A stretch of 64,000 bases of DNA from Actinomyces minihominis (GTDB lineage: Bacteria; Actinomycetota; Actinomycetes; Actinomycetales; Actinomycetaceae). The stretch lies in assembly GCF_900187855.1 (NCBI RefSeq), contig NZ_FYEG01000001.1, positions 248,001 to 312,000 on the forward strand, given 5' to 3'. Under the pieces are notes generated by a model. That model was not told the DNA's origin. It saw nothing but the letters and a program-made list of their open reading frames with translations, and made no database searches. Below, in pieces: positions 43,789 through 53,181 of this stretch. Positions within the stretch are counted from its first letter, which is position 1. The number at the start of each line of letters is the position of its first letter. The translations under genes and the position numbers were made by a program.

Positions 43789-46700
43789 GTGGCGAGCATT
43801 GCGGACGACGATCTCGGTCCCAACGACTGGTATATCGGAATGATGTATGACCAGTTTGTAGATGATCCCAACTCGGTCGACGAACAGTGGCGGGCCTATT
43901 TTGAGGCATACCCTGACCTGGGCGCGCGCGCTTCGGCCGCCTCCGCGGGAACCGGGGTCGGGGCACCTGTCGTGACCGACCAGATCAGGCCTGCCACCGA
44001 GGGGTCATTCTCGGCCGAGGATGCCAACCCGGGTCAGGTTCCCGAACCTGTCACGGCGCCGGCGGGTCAGACCAACCCGGTTAACGTCACCAGGTCTGAC
44101 CTACCCCCGGCACCCCCAACACGCGCCGATGAGGCCACCTCCCCCTACACTCGCGCCAAGGTCATTGGGGCTGCCTCGAACCTGGGGGACGGTTCGCTGA
44201 TTGAGGACAGTCTGGAACCCATCCGAGGGGCCGGACGCTCCATCGTGAAGAACATGGAGTCTTCACTTTCGGTTCCGACCGCAACTTCGGCCCGGGAGAT
44301 TCCTGCCAAGTTACTGATCGAGAACCGCTCGGTGATCAATGTTCACCTTGATCGCACAGTCGGCGGCAAGGTCTCCTTCACCCACCTCATTGCCTACGCC
44401 CTCGTCGAGAGCCTGGTTGAGATGCCCTCGATGAATGTCCGCTACAGGAATGAGGACGGTAAGGCCCAGATCGAACACCTGGCCCATGTCGGTCTCGGCA
44501 TCGCCATTGATGTTCCCCGTAAGGACGGTTCGCGTTCCCTTCTGGTCCCGGTGGTCCAGAAAGCCGACACGCTGACCTTCCCCGAGTTCGTTCGGGCCAT
44601 GAACGACCTCATCGTCCGTGCTCGCGACAACAAGCTGGTAGCAGACGACTTCCAAGGCGCGTCGGTTTCACTTACCAACCCGGGAACCATCGGTACCACG
44701 CTGTCAGTTCCGCGCCTCATGGCCGGCCAGGGTGCCATCATCGGCATCGGTGCCACCGACTACCCGGCGGAATGGGCGGGTCTACCGGGCCAGCGCCTGG
44801 CTGATCTGGGTGTCGGCAAGGTCATGTACACGACCTCCACCTACGACCACCGCGTCATCCAGGGGGCCGGATCAGGCCAGTTCCTGAAGATTCTCTCTGA
44901 GAAGCTCAGCGGCAAGGACGGGTTCTACGACCGTATTTTCAACGCACTTCAGGTCCCCTACCCTCCCTACCATTGGGAACGCGACCTCGTCTACGATCCT
45001 GATGCTGAGAAGAGCAAGCACACCCGAATCGTTGAGCTGATCCACGCCTACCGTTCACGCGGTCACCTGGCAGCAGATACCGATCCCCTGGCCTATCGGG
45101 TGCGCCGCCATCCCGACCTCGAACTGGGGCGCTACGGCCTCACCGTGTGGGATCTTGACCGAGAGTTCCCCACCGGTGGGTTCGGCGGTGTGCCCCGCAT
45201 GCTCCTGCGTGACCTACTGCGTCGTCTGCGCGACACCTACACCCGCTCGGTGGGCATCGAGTACATGCACATTCAGGACCCGACCCAGCGCCTTTGGGTG
45301 CAGGCCGAGGTCGAAGCGCCCTACGAGAAGCCCTCCCCCGCGAAGCAGAGGGAGATCCTCTCCACCCTGGTCAAGGCAGAGGCTTTTGAGGCGTTCCTGC
45401 AGACCAAGTACACGGGTCAGAAGCGCTTCTCACTCGAGGGTGGAGAGTCTCTAATCCCCCTGCTTAACGAGGTCCTCACCGAAGCCGCAACGGCCGGCCT
45501 CTACGAGGTCACCATCGGCATGGCTCACCGGGGGCGCCTCAACGTCCTCGCCAACCTGGCGGGCAAGTCCTACTCTCAGATTTTCTCTGAGTTTGAGGGC
45601 AGCCCCCACCTGCGGGGAACGGAAGCTTCGGGGGACGTCAAGTACCACCTCGGAACAGAGGGGGTCTTCACCGCGGGTGACGGGGTGGCAACCAGGGTCT
45701 ACCTGGCGGCCAACCCCTCACACCTGGAAGCCGTGAACGGAGTCGTCCTCGGCATCAGCCGGGCCATGGATGACCGCCTCGGTGAACCGGGTTTCCCCGT
45801 CATGCCAATTTTGATCCACGGTGATGCAGCCTTCATCGGTCAGGGTGTGGTCTACGAGGGGCTCAATATGAGCCAGCTTGAGGGCTTCAAGACCGGTGGA
45901 ACCATGCACGTCATCGTCAACAACCAGATCGGTTTCACCACCGGGCCCACCTCGGGTCGCTCGACGCGCTACCCCACCGACCTCGCCAAGGGGCTGCAGA
46001 TCCCCATCTTCCACGTCAACGGGGATGACCCGGAGGCCGTGGTCCGCGTGGCGGCGCTGGCGTTCAAGTACCGCGAAGAGTTCAACAAGGACGTCCTCAT
46101 CGACCTGGTTTGCTACCGCAGGCGCGGCCATAACGAGGGCGATGATCCATCGATGACCCAGCCGGTTATGTACGGGCTGATCGACTCCCTTCCCCCGACG
46201 CTAGAGGTTTACACCCGCAACCTGGTTGGTCGCGGCGATATCACCGAGGCCGAGGCGAATGAGGTCAGTGAACAGTTTGAGTCTGAGCTGAACCACATCC
46301 TTGATGAGACGCGTTCTCGTGGAGGGATGCCCGATCCTGAGGAGCGCACGCAGACCGGAATCAAGGAGCGCGTCGACGAGCGCTACGGCCTGGAAGTTCC
46401 GGAATCTCAGCAGCCCGGCGCCGGTCTGATGATCGGCTGGGACAGCGCAGTAACGCGCGCGGAACTGGAGCGGGTGGGCCAGGCTTACAACTCGTTTCCC
46501 GAGGGGTTCACCCCACACAAGAAACTGCTGCAGCTCAGTGAGCGTCGCATGTCTATGGCCCGGGGCGAAACCCCGATCGACTGGGGCTTCGCGGAACTGT
46601 TGGCCTGGGGCACCATGCTCATGGATGGCACTCCCGTCCGCATTTCTGGTCAGGACGCTCGACGCGCCACATTCGTGCAGCGCCACGCGGTTCTTCACGA

Positions 46701-47631
46701 CCAGAACGACGGCCGAGAGTTCACCCCCCTCGACTTCCTCACGGAAGACCAGGCCCCCCTGTCAATCTACGACTCACCCCTGTCCGAGTACGCCCCGCTG
46801 GCATTTGAGTACGGCTACTCGGTGGAGCGTCCCGAGGTCTTCGTGGCCTGGGAGGCGCAGTTCGGTGACTTTACCAACGGGGCCCAGACCGTGATTGATG
46901 AGTTCATTTCTTCAGCGGAGCAGAAGTGGGGTCAGGCATCATCGCTGACCATGCTGCTTCCCCACGGTTATGAGGGGCAGGGACCAGACCACTCCTCGGC
47001 TCGGATAGAGCGTTACCTGGCGCTTGCCGCAGAGGACAACATGTGGGTGTGTCAGCCCTCAACGCCGGCCAACCACTTCCACCTCACCCGCCAGCAGGCC
47101 TACCGGCGCCCTCGTACCCCCCTGATCGAGTTCACACCAAAGCAGCTTTTGCGCCTTACGGCTGCGACCTCGCAGGTTGAAGAGTTCATTTCCGGTTCGT
47201 TCCAGCCCGTAATCGGTGAGGTCGAGCCCGCGGTCAACCCCGCGCAGGTTCGTAAGGTGCTGGTCTGCTCGGGCCGCATCTACTACGACCTCGTTAAGGA
47301 ACGGCAGAAGCGCGGCGCCCTCGACGTGGCAATCATCCGCCTCGAGCAGTTCTACCCGCTGGCCACCGAAGAGATGGAGGCAGCCCTGGCCCCGTATGGG
47401 GACGCGCAGGTGGTGTGGGTTCAGGATGAGCCCGCCAACCAGGGAGCCTGGCCGTTCCTCTCGGTGAACCTGTTCCCCAGCCTGGGTCTTCTTCCCAACT
47501 TTGCGGGACTGGCCAGCGGCATTCCCTCGGTGTCAGTGGTATCTCGGGTTGAGGGTGCCTCGCCCTCGACCGGACTGTCCTGGCGTCACGACGAGGAGCG
47601 GTCCTCAATCCTGGCGGAAGCCTTCGTCTAG
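43789..47631 (+). CDS. kgd: Multifunctional 2-oxoglutarate dehydrogenase/decarboxylase
   Basis: This actinobacterial TCA-cycle enzyme fuses an E2-like acyltransferase domain to E1. A short N-terminal helix segment (DWYIGMMYDQFVDD) precedes a low-complexity linker, then the acyltransferase core (about residues 145-385) with YDHRVIQGAGSG. The thiamine-diphosphate E1 domain follows with AHRGRLNVLANLAG, IVNNQIGF and HNEGDDPSMTQP, then the transketolase C-terminal half. The start is GTG 43789, with AAAGGAG five bases upstream. The length is 1280 residues. It lacks a lipoyl domain, as in mycobacterial Kgd. Confidence 0.96.
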   Translation: MASIADDDLGPNDWYIGMMYDQFVDDPNSVDEQWRAYFEAYPDLGARASAASAGTGVGAPVVTDQIRPATEGSFSAEDANPGQVPEPVTAPAGQTNPVNVTRSDLPPAPPTRADEATSPYTRAKVIGAASNLGDGSLIEDSLEPIRGAGRSIVKNMESSLSVPTATSAREIPAKLLIENRSVINVHLDRTVGGKVSFTHLIAYALVESLVEMPSMNVRYRNEDGKAQIEHLAHVGLGIAIDVPRKDGSRSLLVPVVQKADTLTFPEFVRAMNDLIVRARDNKLVADDFQGASVSLTNPGTIGTTLSVPRLMAGQGAIIGIGATDYPAEWAGLPGQRLADLGVGKVMYTTSTYDHRVIQGAGSGQFLKILSEKLSGKDGFYDRIFNALQVPYPPYHWERDLVYDPDAEKSKHTRIVELIHAYRSRGHLAADTDPLAYRVRRHPDLELGRYGLTVWDLDREFPTGGFGGVPRMLLRDLLRRLRDTYTRSVGIEYMHIQDPTQRLWVQAEVEAPYEKPSPAKQREILSTLVKAEAFEAFLQTKYTGQKRFSLEGGESLIPLLNEVLTEAATAGLYEVTIGMAHRGRLNVLANLAGKSYSQIFSEFEGSPHLRGTEASGDVKYHLGTEGVFTAGDGVATRVYLAANPSHLEAVNGVVLGISRAMDDRLGEPGFPVMPILIHGDAAFIGQGVVYEGLNMSQLEGFKTGGTMHVIVNNQIGFTTGPTSGRSTRYPTDLAKGLQIPIFHVNGDDPEAVVRVAALAFKYREEFNKDVLIDLVCYRRRGHNEGDDPSMTQPVMYGLIDSLPPTLEVYTRNLVGRGDITEAEANEVSEQFESELNHILDETRSRGGMPDPEERTQTGIKERVDERYGLEVPESQQPGAGLMIGWDSAVTRAELERVGQAYNSFPEGFTPHKKLLQLSERRMSMARGETPIDWGFAELLAWGTMLMDGTPVRISGQDARRATFVQRHAVLHDQNDGREFTPLDFLTEDQAPLSIYDSPLSEYAPLAFEYGYSVERPEVFVAWEAQFGDFTNGAQTVIDEFISSAEQKWGQASSLTMLLPHGYEGQGPDHSSARIERYLALAAEDNMWVCQPSTPANHFHLTRQQAYRRPRTPLIEFTPKQLLRLTAATSQVEEFISGSFQPVIGEVEPAVNPAQVRKVLVCSGRIYYDLVKERQKRGALDVAIIRLEQFYPLATEEMEAALAPYGDAQVVWVQDEPANQGAWPFLSVNLFPSLGLLPNFAGLASGIPSVSVVSRVEGASPSTGLSWRHDEERSSILAEAFV

Positions 47632-47650
47632 GAGAACTTCAAGTAGTGCG

Positions 47651-47688
47651 ATGTCGGGAGGCCCACCGGGGTCTCCCGACATTCTTTT
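47651..47688 (+). terminator. Rho-independent terminator of kgd
   Basis: The perfect 10-base stem ATGTCGGGAG / CTCCCGACAT has a 12-base loop and is followed by TCTTTT. It starts 20 bases after the kgd stop. Confidence 0.9.
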
Positions 47689-47717
47689 GCAGGCAGCAGA
47701 ACGGTTTGGATATGCGA

Positions 47718-47743
47718 ACGGCCCACGGGTTACCGTGGGCCGT
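47718..47743 (-). terminator. Hairpin downstream of the bL37 gene
   Basis: A perfect 11-base stem ACGGCCCACGG / CCGTGGGCCGT closes on a four-base loop. On the minus strand it lies 25 bases after the bL37 stop and is followed by a short TTCG, so it probably terminates that transcript. Confidence 0.7.
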
Positions 47744-47767
47744 ATCGACCTCAAAGAGATCGAAGGT

Positions 47768-47842
47768 TCAGCTGTTGGGGCGCTTGCCGTGGTTCGCTGC
47801 CTTCTTGCGGCGATCGCGACGCTTCCGTCCTCGCTTGCTCAT
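47768..47842 (-). CDS. 50S ribosomal protein bL37
   Basis: This 24-residue, very basic peptide (MSKRGRKRRDRRKK followed by AANHGKRPNS) matches the actinobacterial ribosomal protein bL37 first seen in mycobacterial ribosomes, including the NHGKRPN ending. AAGGA lies seven bases before the ATG. It is flanked by its own hairpin terminator and is easily missed because of its size. It would sit in the large ribosomal subunit. Confidence 0.85.
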   Translation of the reverse strand: MSKRGRKRRDRRKKAANHGKRPNS

Positions 47843-47984
47843 GTCCTAATCCTTCCGTCTGTGCCGTATGGCGCACAACAGTGCTAATAATCGCATACAA
47901 GGGGCCCTCTGCATAAGTCGTTGGCAGAGTTTTCAGTCACGGAAAAGCCCCGCTGTGAGGAAAAACGCAAGTCTGAGCGTCCAC

Positions 47985-48266
47985 TTAGTCCCCGTGGGGG
48001 CCCATCTGCTGCCGTTTGATTGTGAAGATAATCCGTGCCCGCAGACTCGGAGGGGGTGTCACACACAGGCAGTCCCGCAGCGCCTTGACAATCTCGTCCG
48101 TACTGAGATCCAGGTTGTCGTCCACATCTAAATGGGTACTGCGGAATGCTTCTGCGGCGCAGTCCCCCACATTGAGCCGGATGAACCCGAGGGGAACCAC
48201 GAACAGACGCTCGTCGTCGTCTAACCCATCCCAACCGTACCTGCCCGGTTCAGCCACGCTTCTCAC
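47985..48266 (-). CDS. Putative degenerate anti-sigma factor (RsrA/RshA-like position)
   Basis: This 93-residue protein follows and overlaps sigR, where actinobacteria carry the zinc anti-sigma factor RsrA/RshA. The C-terminal part [12 protein letters not shown] followed by PPPSLRARI resembles the end of that family, with Cys66 and Cys68 in place of the usual adjacent pair. The N-terminal HxxxCxxC zinc motif is absent; only Cys36 lies upstream. The start is uncertain (GTG 48266 or GTG 48257). Either this is a diverged regulator that no longer uses zinc, or an unrelated small protein. The link to SigR rests on position and the short C-terminal likeness. Confidence 0.5.
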   Translation of the reverse strand: MRSVAEPGRYGWDGLDDDERLFVVPLGFIRLNVGDCAAEAFRSTHLDVDDNLDLSTDEIVKALRDCLCVTPPPSLRARIIFTIKRQQMGPHGD

Positions 48267-48909
48267 CCACTCCCAAACTCGCTTTACTCCGGATCATTTG
48301 CCCTCCGGGTCGTGTCACGATCTCTCGTAACCTGCGGCGCCCCCTGTGCACTCGACTGAGCACGGTGTTCTGGGGAACCTCCATGATGTCTGCGATCTCC
48401 CTGGTGGTCAGGCCCATGACATCGGAAAGGTAGACCGAAGTGCGCTGGGCCTCCGGAAGCATCCCCAAAACCTCGTAGGCCTCATCTCGCGCCAGACGAT
48501 CCATCGCTTCAGACTCTGCCGAGGGCGAGAACGCGCGCCCCAGAGCCCCCCCGTCATGGTCAGCTCCCGATGAATCGGCCGTCGCATCTCCCCCGATCTG
48601 CCAGTCCTCAGGCAGGGGCTGGCCGATGTGCTGCAGGTCGCGGGAGGACTTGCGGTAGTTGGAGATGAAGGTATTTGAAAGGATGCGATAGAGCCACGCC
48701 CGCACGTTCGTGCCCTGCTCAAAAGATGCGAACGCAGAGTACGCCTTCAGGAAAACCTCCTGCGTGAGGTCCTCGGCATCGGCGGGGTTTCTCGTGAGGG
48801 CGAGGGCGGAGCCGTACATTTGGTCCAGCAGGGGAAGAACTTCGCTCTCAAAGCTGTGCTCCACGTCCTCGACCCCCTCCCGGAGGGGGTCCTGCGCTTC
48901 GCTGTCCAT
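48250..48909 (-). CDS. sigR: ECF RNA polymerase sigma factor, SigR/SigH type
   Basis: This sigma factor would direct transcription of thiol-oxidative and heat-stress genes. Region 2 contains [14 protein letters not shown] and the diagnostic [15 protein letters not shown] near residue 70, and region 4 contains [28 protein letters not shown]. The start is ATG 48909 with AGGA six bases upstream, giving 219 residues; an earlier in-frame codon at 48978 has no ribosome site. The divergent aroA-rsgA pair is the order seen near sigH in mycobacteria. No GGAAT-N18-GTT autoregulatory promoter was found upstream. Confidence 0.93.
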   Translation of the reverse strand: MDSEAQDPLREGVEDVEHSFESEVLPLLDQMYGSALALTRNPADAEDLTQEVFLKAYSAFASFEQGTNVRAWLYRILSNTFISNYRKSSRDLQHIGQPLPEDWQIGGDATADSSGADHDGGALGRAFSPSAESEAMDRLARDEAYEVLGMLPEAQRTSVYLSDVMGLTTREIADIMEVPQNTVLSRVHRGRRRLREIVTRPGGQMIRSKASLGVGEKRG

Positions 48910-49044
48910 TCCAAATCCTGACGTTGAGCCGCCCAAAATGGCGGCCGCTGTGGCAAAAGTCGGCGCCCTTGACCACAATGCTAATCAAGCACAGTTGGTT
49001 CCCGTAAGGGTCCCGACCTACATTTCACTAACCGCGGAGGTCCT

Positions 49045-50442
49045 GTGTCCCCCACCAACAGCCGAACCGCCGGGCTCTGGGCGGCCCCTACCGCCACCCG
49101 GCCCATCAGCGCAACCGTTGTGCTACCGGGTTCCAAGTCCCAAACCTCCCGGGCTTTCGTCATCGGCACCATTGCCCAGAACCCGACTCGCATCAGCGGC
49201 GGTCTCGCCTCGAGGGACACCTATCTGGCGGCTCGGGCCATGGTTGATCTCGGTGCCACCCTGGTGTTTGAGGACGAGGGCGACCTCGTCATTGAGCCTC
49301 CCCAGACCCTCCAAGGCGGCGCCACAATTGACTGTGGACAGGCCGGGACGGTGATGCGTTTCGGTTCTGCCCTGGCGGCCTTCGCCGATGGTAAGACCAA
49401 GCTGATCTGTGATCCCACAGCTGAGGCCCGCCCCATCGGCCCACTGATGGACTCACTCTCCGCCCTCGGGGCCAAAGTGCGCTATGGAAAGCGTAAGGGG
49501 TACCTTCCGGTGTCGATTACCGGCATTCCCGCTCGAAAGAGAAAACCCCAGCGCAGTGAGGACGACGAGTGGCAGGTTCTCATCGATACCTCGAGCTCCT
49601 CGCAGTTCCTCTCCGCACTGCTACTAACCTCCCCGCTGATCGAAACCCCCACGGTTCTGCGAGCCGAAGGGCGCTTACCCTCTTGGCCGTACGTTGCGAT
49701 GAGCCTGGAGATGCTGCAGGCCCAGGGCGTTAACATCCAGCAGACCTCTTCGTGGAGCTGGCGCACCAACCCCACGCGGCCTGTCGGTAACCCCATCCAG
49801 GTTGAACCAGACCTCGCCAATGCCGGACCCTTCCTTGCTGCCGCGGTGCTGGCAGGGGGTTCTCTCACCGTTCGTGACTGGCCGACCAGGACCGATCAGG
49901 TCGGGCGCTACTGGGTAGAGATTCTGCCCAAATTCGGTGCGAGCGTGGCTATGACGGCCGAGGGCCTCACAGTGACCGCACCTCCCGGTCTCACCTGGAG
50001 CGGCGTCGACCTCGACCTGGGGCCCTACGGGGAACTTGCCCCGACGGTGGCCGCACTGTGTGTTTTTGCCACGTCCCCCTCCACCCTTCGCGGCATCGCC
50101 CACCTGCGCGGTCATGAAACTGATCGCCTTGCGGCAATGGCCACTGAAATCCGTCGCCTGGGCGCTGAGGCACGGGTCCTTCACGATGGCATCCACATCA
50201 TTCCGGCCCCCCTTCGGGCTGCCCAGCTGGCGACCTACGAGGATCACCGCATGGCCACGTTTGCCGCGATCGTGGGCCTGCGCGTTCCCGGGTGTCTGGT
50301 AGAGAACATCGGTACCACCGCCAAGACTCTCCCCCAGTTCACCACCAGGTGGCAGGCCATGCTTGATGGCACCAAGTCCCCTCTTCCCCTTACCATGGAG
50401 GAGATCTTCAAGGACCCCAACCTCATAGAAGGATCTGACTAG
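49045..50442 (+). CDS. aroA: 3-Phosphoshikimate 1-carboxyvinyltransferase (EPSP synthase)
   Basis: This shikimate-pathway enzyme joins shikimate-3-phosphate and phosphoenolpyruvate, leading to chorismate, which also feeds MenF. The N-terminal PGSKSQTSRAFV, DCGQAGTVMRF near residue 95 and the C-terminal TYEDHRMATFAA are conserved active-site stretches. The start is GTG 49045 with GGAGG four bases upstream. The length of 465 residues is slightly above the usual 430-450. It is immediately followed by rsgA with no gap. Confidence 0.95.
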   Translation: MSPTNSRTAGLWAAPTATRPISATVVLPGSKSQTSRAFVIGTIAQNPTRISGGLASRDTYLAARAMVDLGATLVFEDEGDLVIEPPQTLQGGATIDCGQAGTVMRFGSALAAFADGKTKLICDPTAEARPIGPLMDSLSALGAKVRYGKRKGYLPVSITGIPARKRKPQRSEDDEWQVLIDTSSSSQFLSALLLTSPLIETPTVLRAEGRLPSWPYVAMSLEMLQAQGVNIQQTSSWSWRTNPTRPVGNPIQVEPDLANAGPFLAAAVLAGGSLTVRDWPTRTDQVGRYWVEILPKFGASVAMTAEGLTVTAPPGLTWSGVDLDLGPYGELAPTVAALCVFATSPSTLRGIAHLRGHETDRLAAMATEIRRLGAEARVLHDGIHIIPAPLRAAQLATYEDHRMATFAAIVGLRVPGCLVENIGTTAKTLPQFTTRWQAMLDGTKSPLPLTMEEIFKDPNLIEGSD

Positions 50443-51495
50443 ATGTCTCGATTCGACACGGGAACCGATGATGCCCGAGTGCGGGTTCGAGCAACGAAAG
50501 GTTCACGTCCCCGGACAAAACGTCGTCCCGACTACTCGGGTCGCCCCCTGGGTCGAATCGTCGCCATTGATCGAGGTCGTTTCACCGTTGCGCTTGAGGA
50601 CGGGACCCGCGTCTACGCGGTAAAGGCCCGCGAGATCCCTCGGGGTGCGGTCGTCATCGGCGACCTGGTTCGCCTCACGGGCGATCTCACCGGACGCGAG
50701 GACACCCTGGCCCGGGTCGTTCAGGTTGAGGAACGCACCAACGTGTTGCGCCGCAGCCTTGAAGAAGCCGATGATGGCCGCGCAGAAAAGGTCATCGTCG
50801 CCAACATCGACCTCATGGTCATCGTGACGGCCTCCTCAAACCCGACCCCCCGGGCTGGAATGGTGGAACGTACCCTGGTGGCCGCACAGGAAGCCGGCAT
50901 TCCGGCACTTCTGTGCATGACCAAAACCGATCTTGCCGACCCGGCTGATTTTATCGCTCAGTTCAACGGCTTCGACCTCGAAACAGTCACCGTTGACTCG
51001 GTGACAGGTGATGGTGTTGAGGCCGTGGCAGAGCGCCTCACGGGCCTGTTCTCCGTCCTAATCGGCCACTCGGGGGTTGGAAAGTCCACCCTGATCAACG
51101 CCCTCATCCCCGGCATCAACCGGGCGGTTGGTGAACTGAACCTAGCCACGGGGAAGGGACGCCACACCTCGACAAGTTCGGTAGCCCTCGAGCTTCCCGA
51201 GGGCGGCTGGCTGGTTGATACCCCCGGGGTTCGCTCATTCGGCCTCGCCCACACCGAGGTGGAAGATGTACTGGCGGTTTTCCCCGACCTCGCGGTGGTC
51301 ACTGAGTTTTGCCTTCCGAACTGCACCCACGTTGACACGGAGGTTTCGTGCGCGCTTGATGAGTGGGCGTCGCAGCAGGGGCCATTCGCTGAGGGTGGAG
51401 AAGCACCGGAGATGACTGTTGCGGCCGGGCGCCGGTCCGAGTTGGTCGGCAGAGCCCGGGCGCTCATCAACGGCCTGCAGCAGACCGGTTGGTAG
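50443..51495 (+). CDS. rsgA: Ribosome small subunit-dependent GTPase A
   Basis: This circularly permuted GTPase helps mature the 30S subunit. After an N-terminal OB fold (about residues 25-95) the G motifs occur in permuted order: TKTD near residue 166, the P-loop GHSGVGKST near residue 208 and DTPGVRSFG near residue 261. The zinc site follows as CLPNCTH and a later Cys near residue 305. Translation is coupled to aroA: the aroA stop and rsgA ATG are adjacent. Length 350 residues. Confidence 0.96.
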   Translation: MSRFDTGTDDARVRVRATKGSRPRTKRRPDYSGRPLGRIVAIDRGRFTVALEDGTRVYAVKAREIPRGAVVIGDLVRLTGDLTGREDTLARVVQVEERTNVLRRSLEEADDGRAEKVIVANIDLMVIVTASSNPTPRAGMVERTLVAAQEAGIPALLCMTKTDLADPADFIAQFNGFDLETVTVDSVTGDGVEAVAERLTGLFSVLIGHSGVGKSTLINALIPGINRAVGELNLATGKGRHTSTSSVALELPEGGWLVDTPGVRSFGLAHTEVEDVLAVFPDLAVVTEFCLPNCTHVDTEVSCALDEWASQQGPFAEGGEAPEMTVAAGRRSELVGRARALINGLQQTGW

Positions 51496-51502
51496 CGGGA
51501 AG

Positions 51503-52252
51503 CTAATCGAGGTTGGCGACGGTCCAGATCTCGATTGCCTCCCGGATCACCTCGGCATTTTTCTGGCCCCCATAGGTGGCGGCAAACCGCTGGTCAGCCA
51601 CATACATGTCCGCCAGGCCCCGGTAGGCACCGCTGCCGGGAACCCTACCACCCCACATTTTCATGACCCAGGCGTGGTGCTTTGAGACCAGGCCTTGGAA
51701 CTCTTCCCCTGCAGGGTCCAGGCCGGAATCTGCGGCTCGGCACAAAGCCGGGTTGATATCCAGGCTGGCCTGGTTGTCCGCCTGGAGCTCCTCCTTCGTC
51801 ATTTGCTGGCGGCGCTTTACACTGCCCTCCCACGCGTTATCACCCCACCGTTCGCGGACTTCGTCCTCGTACTTGGCTTCGTCAAACCCGGCAAAAATCT
51901 CATCAACAGTCATTGTCTGTCCCCTTTTCACGGCGCGGAGTGCGGCTTGGGCGGCCTCAATCCGGCGGTTGGTCAGTTCACGCTGCCCCTGAAGCAGCAC
52001 TAGGCGCTCCTCAATAGCTTCGGTAAGCGTGGCTTCGTTATCAAGAATTTTACGAATGGTGGCCAGGGGAAGATCCAACTCCCGGAGGGAGAGGATGCGG
52101 TACAGCCGGGCCACTTCCGCATCCCCGTAGAAGCGGTAGCCGTTGGCGGCGACACGCGAGGGGTGCAGGATCCCGATCTGCTCGTAGTGACGCAAGGTTC
52201 GACTGGTGACTCCAGTGGAACTCGCGACTTCCCTGATTGGCCATTCACTCAT
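51503..52252 (-). CDS. MerR-family regulator with TipAS domain
   Basis: The N-terminal MerR DNA-binding domain (WPIREVASSTGVTSRTLRHYE, shown in part; YRFYGDAEVARLYRI) is followed by a dimerisation helix (about residues 75-115) and a C-terminal TipAS domain (about 130-245), a helical fold that captures thiopeptide antibiotics in TipAL. It would activate genes after ligand binding, but which genes are not evident here. At 249 residues it is complete. It is convergent with rsgA across seven bases. Confidence 0.9.
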   Translation of the reverse strand: MSEWPIREVASSTGVTSRTLRHYEQIGILHPSRVAANGYRFYGDAEVARLYRILSLRELDLPLATIRKILDNEATLTEAIEERLVLLQGQRELTNRRIEAAQAALRAVKRGQTMTVDEIFAGFDEAKYEDEVRERWGDNAWEGSVKRRQQMTKEELQADNQASLDINPALCRAADSGLDPAGEEFQGLVSKHHAWVMKMWGGRVPGSGAYRGLADMYVADQRFAATYGGQKNAEVIREAIEIWTVANLD

Positions 52253-52309
52253 GACACTCAGCCTGCCAGTTGACGTTACGACAGAGTCAAGTCCTTTTGA
52301 CCACGATTT

Positions 52310-53104
52310 CTAGCGGGGTTCGAGGCCGCTGATCGCCGCCGCATGAAGCAGGCCGTTGGTCGCCACCGCGTTGCTACCCCAGGGGCCGTCCTCGCCATCC
52401 AGGGAGGTGAAGCGCCCACCGGCCTCCTGAACAATCGGAACCAGAGCCGCCATGTCGTAGAGCGCCAGTTCTGGTTCGGCAGCGACATCAACCGTGCCCT
52501 CGGCGACCATCATGTAGCTCCAGAAGTCGCCGAACGCGCGGGTGCGCCAGCACTGCTGCTGAAAATCCAGAAAGCTGCGTCCTCTCCCGGCAGCCAGCCA
52601 GCCTTCAAGAGACGAGTAGGAGAAGAAGGCGTCTTCAACCTGGGAAACCTTGGAAACTTGAAGCTGTTTCGCCCTCATCAGCGAGGTTCCCGCGAAGGCC
52701 CCCATGTCCTTGGCGGCCCACCAGCGTCGCTTCAGCGCGGGAGCTGAGACCAGTCCCACCACGACCTCACCGTCCTCCACCAAACCAATCAGGGTGGCCC
52801 ACACCGGGACGCCGCGGACAAAGTTACTGGTGCCATCGATGGGATCGATGATCCACTGCCGACTTGACGAACCTGTTGTGCCGCGTTCCTCACCGAGGAC
52901 GGAGTCCCTTGAGCGAGAGGTGCTGAGCTGGAGACGAATCTGGTCTTCGACGGCCCTATCCGCATCGGAGACCAGGGTAAAGTCTGGCTTCTCTTCAACG
53001 ACGAGGTCGTCGGAGTGGAAGTGAGCGAGACTCTGGTGGTCGGCCTGATCCGCGAGAACGTGGGCGAGGCGGAGGTCATCGATGTAGCGGCGCGATTGTG
53101 ACAT
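52310..53104 (-). CDS. hisN: Histidinol-phosphatase / inositol monophosphatase family protein
   Basis: This magnesium-dependent phosphatase has the IMPase motifs GEERGTTG near residue 73 and WIIDPIDGTSNFVRG near residue 90, and the later DFWSYMMVAEG with the third metal region near residue 195. The VRGVPVWATLI extension is typical of HisN, which performs the penultimate step of histidine synthesis in actinobacteria. The location near aroA, rsgA and sigR matches hisN of related genomes. Length 264 residues. A -10 box sits six bases before the ATG. Confidence 0.87.
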   Translation of the reverse strand: MSQSRRYIDDLRLAHVLADQADHQSLAHFHSDDLVVEEKPDFTLVSDADRAVEDQIRLQLSTSRSRDSVLGEERGTTGSSSRQWIIDPIDGTSNFVRGVPVWATLIGLVEDGEVVVGLVSAPALKRRWWAAKDMGAFAGTSLMRAKQLQVSKVSQVEDAFFSYSSLEGWLAAGRGRSFLDFQQQCWRTRAFGDFWSYMMVAEGTVDVAAEPELALYDMAALVPIVQEAGGRFTSLDGEDGPWGSNAVATNGLLHAAAISGLEPR

Positions 53105-53110
53105 GGTTAG

Positions 53111-53116
53111 AGACTA
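53111..53116 (-). promoter_or_regulatory. -10 box of hisN
   Basis: TAGTCT on the minus strand ends exactly six bases before the hisN ATG at 53104. There is no ribosome site, so a leaderless transcript is likely. Confidence 0.5.
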
Positions 53117-53169
53117 TCGCTTCCGATGCCGACTCAACCCACTTTGGCACCCCCTGGGACCCCTCCCGT

Positions 53170-53175
53170 TAGACT
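53170..53175 (+). promoter_or_regulatory. -10 box of the glutamine amidotransferase gene
   Basis: TAGACT lies exactly six bases before the ATG at 53182, with no ribosome site. It sits 54 bases from the divergent hisN box. Confidence 0.5.
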
Positions 53176-53181
53176 GCGGAT

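Noticed and set aside
48910-49044. A SigR-type autoregulatory promoter upstream of sigR
   Set aside because: A GGGAAC box is present, but no GTT follows at 17-19 bases, so the match is not good enough.
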